From Parietaria judaica (taxonomy: Eukaryota; Streptophyta; Magnoliopsida; Rosales; Urticaceae): DNA of 64,000 nt. Shown piece by piece: positions 58,157-64,000 of this stretch (positions within the stretch are counted from its first letter, which is position 1; each line of letters begins with the position of its first letter). The notes beneath the pieces are model-generated. The model searched no databases. It worked only from the letters and a program-made list of their open reading frames with translations, and was not told the DNA's origin. Location of the stretch: NCBI GenBank assembly GCA_954871525.1, contig OX940860.1, positions 54,362,724 through 54,426,723 of the forward strand, given 5' to 3'. The position numbers were made by a program, and so were the translations under genes.

Positions 58157-61100
58157 TCAACTGGCGGATTTAAAGCTGCGCTGCGGCACCTTCTTGAAGT
58201 TGGCCCAGATGAGATCAAAGTAGAGCGGGAACTGCGCGAGCGCGAAGAACGATACCGGCAAACACGTCACCGCGTACACGGGGAATGCCGCGTACTTGAG
58301 CTTGTCCTGCAGCATGAAAAAGTGCCCTGCGCAGAATGACACGAGCATCGACCCGATCGACACGAACAGCGATGTCAGCCCCACGAGCAGCTTCCGTGGC
58401 AGGTCCCGCGCGAAGTCCTTCTCCTGGTAGCGCGAGGTTAGAATTGACAAGAACATGACGACGCCGGTGACGGAGAAGGAGAGGGCGACGAGGGAGGCGA
58501 TGGCGAAGATCTCGAAGGCGGGCTTGTTCTCGAGTGTGGGCTTTCCACTCGTCTCATTGTTGCCCCCGGGGACGGTGGCGGAGGTGGCGAAAGCCACCGT
58601 GGCAATGAGGGCCGCCACGAGGGAGCACGACTCGGAGGTGTTGGTCAGCCACGCGCCACCGGAGCAGACGAGGTCACTGTGCGTCTCTGTGAAGAGGTCT
58701 TTTGCGGTTTTTCCGGCGTTGTTGTACCGGACGAAGAAGTTTGCCGGCATCGACTGCTTCACGAACTGCAACATACATTTATAAGAAGAAGATTCCGAAG
58801 AAAATTTTGAGAAAATAAAAACAAAAGAAAACGAAAAATAGTACTAATTTGTAAGTGTGAAACCGTGACACTGAAAACTGTATTTCTAGGTTATTAAGTC
58901 CTAGTAATCCAATTCCACACCACCTCCAACGTGGAGGTTGTGGGTCCGATCCCCACTGCAGCAAAGTTGCCTTCACAAAAAAAAAAAGTCCTAGTAATCC
59001 TATATTGATTTTGTAAAATCCGATTATTCGGTTTTTGGTATCCGATACAGGGACAAGAAATCATACAATTTTGATACTAATTTGATTTTTTACATAATGA
59101 AATTATCTTATCGAAACTCTGAAAAATAGTAAAAGGTTAATAACCATGTGAGTATTTAGTATTTTGATTTGTGGTGACAATATAAACTTAATTTATTTAC
59201 CATATTAACGTCACATGCAAAAATTAATTAATATATTTGAAAAGTATGGGATATAATTTTGGAAGCTCTATTTTTTTTAATGGGGTATCATTATTGACCA
59301 AGATTACATGTATTCGTATTACAAGATATATTATCACGATAAGAACAACCGCGCAGGCATTATCGGCCAAGATTACAAATATACGCAATTTCTACGTCTC
59401 AAGAGATTGAACCCAAGACCTCATGAAGAGTTTTATTGTAGTGGATTTACCACTAGGCCAAACAAATTTGGTTTGAAAGCTCTGATACCTAGACATTAAG
59501 AATTTTGACCGAAAAAAAATTCTGAGTTTATACCACTTTAAAATTAATTAAGTACTTAATTATTACTTACTGCTAGTGTGCTATAAACAAAAAATAAAAT
59601 AACTTATAATTTTAATTTCACTTTTATAATTTTTTTTCTTTGTATTTTAATGTTCCAAACAAAATAAAATATCTTATATTTTTGTTCTGCCCCCCAAAAA
59701 TATGTATATATTCTTATGTATACCTCGAACCATTTGAGCTCCCACTGCATTTGCAGGGCGGCGCCGGGGATGAGCCAGGGTTTGTAGTCCCCGAGAATGG
59801 CGGCCAGGTGCAAGGCGCTGTTGCCGTTGTTGTCGACTTGCTGGAAGATGCTGTCCTTGAGGATGTTCCTCTTCAGCAGCAGCCTGTACACGTGCGGCTG
59901 CCGGTGCTCCACCGAGAGCAGCACGATGTTCTTCTTCTCGGCGTTGCGGTCGTGTATGGCCACCGGAAACAGCTCCAGAATCCTCTCCACCATCTCCGTC
60001 ACCCCGTTCTTCGCCGCTATCAGTATCGCTGTCTCCTTCAGCTTCACTTCGCATGACTCACCCTTCCCTAATTCTCCACCAAGTTCGACACACATGATTA
60101 ATTAAGTACTACTTCAGTAGCGGAGTGGTTAATGGTTTGAATGAGGTGACACTATTGGGCAAGATTACAAGAGTAATTATTGGTCAAGATTACAAGTACT
60201 CGAATTACAAGATGTATTTTCACGGTAAGAACGACGGCACTATTAGCCGCAGGCACTATCGGTCAAGAATACATATATACGTAATTTCTACGTCTCAAAG
60301 GACCTCACGAAGAATCTTGTAATGGATTTACCTTAGACTAAACAAGGTTGGTTGGAGTAATTAATTATTTGAACTTGTATAATATTTTAAGTGATTTAAA
60401 AGTACTAATTATTTTCTTAAAATTGATTTAATAGTTTTTTCTCTATATTTATAAACTGTGTCTCTTTTATAATTAATTAATAGTTTCTGTTAAATTTGGA
60501 GTTTTGTACAATACACATATATTATTTAGTGGCGAAATATAGTTTTTATATGATAATTAATAAAAGAAAATTCATTTGTTTCTCCTTAAACAATTTCAAT
60601 TGAAATAAATTAATCAATCGCTCCAATATTTTTTTCTCTTAATAAGGGGTCGGGATATTATTAATCCTCGCTTATAGTGTAACAAAAGAAAATCATAGTA
60701 AGAAATGACAATCAAACTTAAATAATTAGTAAGGGAAATTTTCATTAAAAAAATAAAACCGCATTGTACATAATTAAAAATTGAGGAAAAAGATTATAGT
60801 TTATAAATTCAGTTTTTAAGCTGCTAAGCAGAATTAAAAGAAAAAATAGCACAATTGAAGACACATTATTACCATTAATCTTCGAAGTATCCTTGGGTTT
60901 ACCGCTCCGTTCTGCGTCGTTCCCTGCACCCTTGTTTGCGTTCATCGGAGACTCTTCGGGCGCAGCCGTGGGATCCGGCAGATCGGACATGCTAGGGAAC
61001 AGCGAGTCGCTGCCTTCAAAGATCTCGTCGTGTTTGGTCTCACCTTCTGCTGCATGTGACCGCGCTAGTGCGGCCGGTCTCGCTCCGGTGTACTCGTACT

Positions 61101-62276
61101 CGTGCATGGAAGCGTGCTTCAAGAGCTCTTCCATGATCTGCTCCGACCATATGTGTTTCTCCTTCTTTTCCCGCACTATATATATCATCCTCGACCCTTT
61201 GTTATATATATAAAAAAAAAAAAAAAACATTTGGTCGTTAATATATATTATTATATTATAATGGAGTTTTTTTACTATCCCTTTATTTTCAATTTTCGTA
61301 AAAAATATATATATTTTATAAAACAGCTAAAATATATATCCTCAGCCTCAAAGTATAGGCCGAAGCAGTATTATATATAGCGGGCGGGGTTCAAAGTCCC
61401 CTTAAATTTTTTAAGGTATTATTACTCCTTAATATAAAAAAATTTGGTGTGAATTTTTATAAAATTTCAACTCAACATTTCCGATTTTTCACTAAAATTT
61501 AAATACAACGACGTTTGGATTTAATTCTTGTTTCTGCCTCTACCTCAAAGAGTACTTAAATTTCATTTTTATACCTCTCACAATTTTAATCTTATAGAAC
61601 TCTAAAATTGCCAATTACTCAATATTTTATATATCCTCTAGTTTTATTTTTGAAAAAAAAAAAAATATACCATACATATTTTAAAAACCAAATATTATCA
61701 ACAATCAATTTAGAGGGTATTTGTTTTTCTTCAATAAATATATATAATATTGAATTAAAATATACCTTTTCCGAGAATGATGAGCGAGGCCTTGAGCACA
61801 AGTTTGATGAAGTTGAAGCATGTTAAGTAGTTTGCTGGAAATAACTGGTGGCCTTGAGGTTCAGGGCTCTCTCCATTTCCTACTGTCAACCATATATATG
61901 CTCCCATTCATTTTTATATTTACATGTATATATGTATATATATATTATGTATTTTTGCATGAGAGAGAAGTAGGGTTTGGAACCGGTAAGTTGACCGTCT
62001 TTGGGATTCTCTGTATCGGCTCTTTTATCCTCGGCTTTCTTGTCATCTTTTGTTGTCACTGAAAACCCCATAGTAGAATGAGATTATAAGGCTAATGAAG
62101 GAGTCGATTAAGATATAATAATGAGATAGAGAGACCAGCTGTAGCGGCTCTGGTTATCAACTGGAAGACGGTCAAACAGAGCTTGTAGTTTTTGGGACAC
62201 ATGACTTGGTTTTTGTCCTCTGATATCTTGGTCAACTGCTCTGGCGATTCTGGCTTCAGCTTATCCACAAATGTAC
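58157..62276 (-). CDS. Ankyrin repeat/PGG-domain membrane protein, 5' part missing
   Basis: Six phase-consistent exons: 62136-62276, 61996-62058, 61766-61879, 60873-61196, about 59724-60073 and 58157-58765 (GT-AG throughout; the first donor, CTG|GTCTCT, is weak). Exons 1-3 encode a linker with CPKNYKLC and FPANYLTC segments; exon 4 has [20 protein letters not shown]; exon 5 has ankyrin repeats ([36 protein letters not shown]). Exon 6 has [19 protein letters not shown], the PGG domain ([20 protein letters not shown]) and four hydrophobic segments. This layout is that of plant ACD6/ITN1-like proteins, which act in defence or salt response at membranes; the exact role here is unknown. N-terminal ankyrin exons are not found before the retroelement at 62958 and may lie off the right edge or be lost. 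Exon 5's acceptor could instead be 60067. Confidence 0.88.
58911..58985 (+). mobile_element. 5'-truncated SINE with perfect 15-bp TSD in an ankyrin-gene intron
   Basis: AAGTCCTAGTAATCC occurs at 58896-58910 and 58986-59000. The 75-bp insert between carries a B-box-like GTGGGTCCGATCCCC and a poly-A tail, without an A box, so it is 5'-truncated. A different family from the SINE at 4296. Confidence 0.85.
59270..59471 (-). mobile_element. SINE, same family as 4296-4512, in an ankyrin-gene intron
   Basis: Reverse orientation: A-box TGGCCTAGTGGTAAATCC and B-box-like GGGTTCAATC, with the tail appearing as a T-run at 59271-59278. Flanks TTTGGAAGCTCT (59258-59269) and TTTGAAAGCTCT (59472-59483) are 11 of 12 identical. 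Confidence 0.85.
60150..60345 (-). mobile_element. SINE copy, more diverged, in an ankyrin-gene intron
   Basis: Shares TACGTCTCAAAG, GTAAGAACGACGGCAC and the GATTACAAG words with the other two copies. It has a short internal duplication of a TTGGTCAAGATTACAAG-type word at its 3' end. The ends are approximate and no target duplication is clear. Confidence 0.75.
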
Positions 62277-62369
62277 CTGCGATCAAACCAAAATCTTGGG
62301 TTTTATACTAGTCAAATTAACTTCCTTACCCAACATGAATATGGTGTGTATTTATTAAGATTAGAAAAG

Positions 62370-62925
62370 AGTTAATAGTGGCATAACTTCGCAATGTTTT
62401 TGTCCTTGTAGTTAACTTTTTCTTTTTCACGATCGAAGTTCCCAATGCTCACTGTTTTGCTTCTCTAAAAAATTCCGTCTACTTTTTCAACTGATTTAAC
62501 AAAATTTTAGATGAGTCTTGGACTTGGACACGATTCACTTATGAGAGAGGGAATGTTCTTGACGGCACATCTAAAATTCTTTAAATCAATTGAAAAATGA
62601 ATGGAATTTTAGTGAGAAGTAAATCAAGGCCGGTCATGAGTTTGTCACTTTTAGTAGGGGCCCTAAGCTAAGTGAATTTTAGGGCCCTTCAAATAATAAA
62701 AAATATATTTTTTAATATTTAATTAAGTGTACAATAATATATCTAATAAAATTGAGGTTCTTAAAATTTGGGGGTCTAAGGCGCCCACTTTGCTAGCCTA
62801 CATTCAGAGCCGACCTTGAGCAAAATAGTGAGCATTGAAGAGTTTGACCATGAAAAAAAAAAAAAGAGATTTAGTTTAGCCACCACAAAAAATAAAAATA
62901 TTAAGGACTTAGTAGTTATTAACCC
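62370..62925. mobile_element. Foldback element with ~140-bp inverted arms, split by a small insertion
   Basis: The left arm 62370-62511 pairs with the right arm 62570-62634 plus 62819-62925. Examples: CAATGCTCACTGTTTTGCTT against AGCAAAATAGTGAGCATTG; TTGTTAAAT-type and AAAATTTTAGA against TCTAAAATT; and ends GTTAATAG against TTATTAAC. The central spacer is about 58 bp. No ORF. Family unassigned. Confidence 0.7.
62635..62818. mobile_element. Small hAT-like insertion in the foldback element
   Basis: Ends CAAGGCCGGTCATGA and (read inward) CAAGGTCGGCTCTGA are imperfect inverted repeats resembling those of the hAT at 33307-34113. The flanks AAGTAAAT and AGCAAAAT match at 5 of 8, so the duplication is decayed. 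The foldback arm homology on both sides independently fixes the insertion point. Confidence 0.65.
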
Positions 62926-62957
62926 AACATTTGAAAATAGTAATTGGTATAAGTATC

Positions 62958-63717
62958 TGTTAAGGTCGGATTTGGTCAAATCCACCCTCAACACAACTCG
63001 TGTCGTTTTGTCCATAAACGACATGAGGGAGGCGAGGAAGTTCACCAGCGAAGAGGGAGTTATCCCCGAGGAAGGACACCCCCGAGGAGGAATACCCCGA
63101 GGAGGTTCATCAGCGAGGGGACGCAGCCACGCGAGCAAGCGGGTCGCGATGAAGCGTCCCATCACGACTCGACGAGGAATTTCGTCATGATGATTATGCA
63201 GAGTCCGGTGACAGCCGAAGAGACGTGCATTTAATGAAGCCGACCTACTCCCTCGATGAGAGCGTCAGCGACGGCTGACGAGACGCGCATTTAATGCGGC
63301 GCACCTACCCATTACGGAAGCATGCTCGGAGGTGACATAAAGTGAGGATAAACCCCGCTGCCCTCAAATCACGTCAGAAAATGATGATTAAAGAGAAAAA
63401 GGGCGGGAAGGATAGAAGGGGAAAGTATTGTAACTCTATAAAAGGCAAGATAAGCCTCATTTTGTAGAGGTTGGTCAGTTGGTGATTCGAAGAAAAGGGA
63501 GAGAAAAAAGACTCAGCAAAAGCAAGAAAGAGAGATCTTGTAATAGAATTATCTGAGGCTCATGATCCTTCATCTGTCCAGCTATTTAACGGAAGAAAAC
63601 CGAGCTCATTTCGGAAATCATAATAAAACAGAGATACTCATCATTTGTTGTCATTTTATTTATTATTTGATGATTGTCTTTGTGACTGGAAAAGGGTGGT
63701 GAAAAACCCCCTCTACA
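62958..63717 (+). repeat. 5' LTR of a Gypsy element extending off the right edge
   Basis: Starts TGTTAAGGTCGG, ends CCCTCTACA. TATA box TATAAAA at 63437-63443. It is followed by a TTTGGCGCCCACCGAGGGG primer-binding motif. 760 bp. GAGGAAGGACACCCCCGAGG-type short repeats lie at about 63040-63120. Confidence 0.85.
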
Positions 63718-63718
63718 G

Positions 63719-63737
63719 TTTGGCGCCCACCGAGGGG
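63719..63737 (+). promoter_or_regulatory. Primer-binding site of the right-edge Gypsy element
   Basis: TTTGGCGCCCACCGAGGGG immediately after the LTR; TGGCGCC-type site as in the outer element. Confidence 0.75.
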
Positions 63738-64000
63738 CTTTGTTTTCTTTCTAACTCACAGCCAGGAATTTGGAGGGACATGACGCTATCAAACGACGCC
63801 ATCGTCAGCGACGCGCTCGACGGTTGAGCGCGCGAAAATAGCAAGCAGAGTATAAAGAGGCAACTCAAGGGACATGAGTGACGTAAGAAGGGGAGACGTA
63901 CGGACTCCTTGCATTTAAGAGAAGCCGATTGATAGACGGTTGGTCAGAAAAAGGAGGGCACGCGTATCGACGAAGGGGAGCAACTTCCGAAACGTCGTGA
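63738..64000 (+). mobile_element. Leader of the right-edge Gypsy element
   Basis: Untranslated leader or the start of gag. An ATG at 63780 begins a short frame (MTLSNDAIVSDALDG), which is too short to judge. Confidence 0.55.

Noticed and set aside
62627..62826. Clean 8-bp target duplication for the small hAT-like insert
   Set aside because: Flanks match only 5 of 8; I keep the insertion on the basis of arm homology and inverted ends, not of the duplication.

Overview
The window is nuclear DNA of a flowering plant, most likely a eudicot. The evidence is multi-exon genes with GT-AG introns and plant-specific families (an ETO1-like BTB/TPR protein and an ankyrin-PGG membrane protein), AT-rich intergenic DNA, and a dense load of plant LTR retrotransposons, hAT and PIF-like DNA elements and tRNA-derived SINEs. 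The species cannot be named from the sequence.

Layout. 636-3826 (minus): three exons of an ETO1-like ethylene-regulator gene whose last exons lie off the left edge. 4296-4512: a SINE with perfect target duplications. 4869-6087 and 7122-7739: two solo LTRs with 5-bp duplications. 7745-10490: AT-rich DNA with no gene. 10507-12066: a non-autonomous hAT-like element. 12480-30749: an 18.3-kb nest, in which an outer gag-only LTR element (duplication AGTAC) is interrupted by a nearly intact 9.0-kb Tekay/Del-like chromovirus (20204-29204, duplication ATCCA). 32810-34367: a solo LTR broken by a hAT remnant. 34647-48577: a large decayed Tat-like Gypsy element with a gag-protease remnant, no reverse transcriptase, a nested LTR-like segment and an antisense intron-bearing ORF region. 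48923-50128: a second copy of the hAT-like family, inverted relative to the first. 51225-56106: a decayed short-LTR Copia element on the minus strand, with its reverse-transcriptase core deleted. 56252-58030: a PIF/Harbinger-like element carrying an RNase H-like pseudogene. 58157-62276 (minus): six exons of an ankyrin-PGG gene, with SINEs in its introns and its 5' part missing. 62370-62925: a foldback element broken by a small hAT-like insertion. 62958-64000: the 5' LTR and leader of another Gypsy element that runs off the right edge.

Only the two host genes at the ends look like functional cellular genes; the roughly 54 kb between them is mostly layered mobile DNA. Insertion order can be read from the nesting. 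I count 3 substitutions between the two 2.1-kb inner LTRs (about 0.14%) and 7 between the two 0.69-kb outer LTRs (about 1%), so the inner element is much younger. The most unusual signals are: a 38-nt hairpin of constant length in four different LTR-element contexts; a 166-bp dimeric, hairpin-rich repeat flanking a duplicated gag segment; and the antisense, apparently spliced ORF region of the Tat-like element. All coordinates of repeats and splice sites were read by eye.
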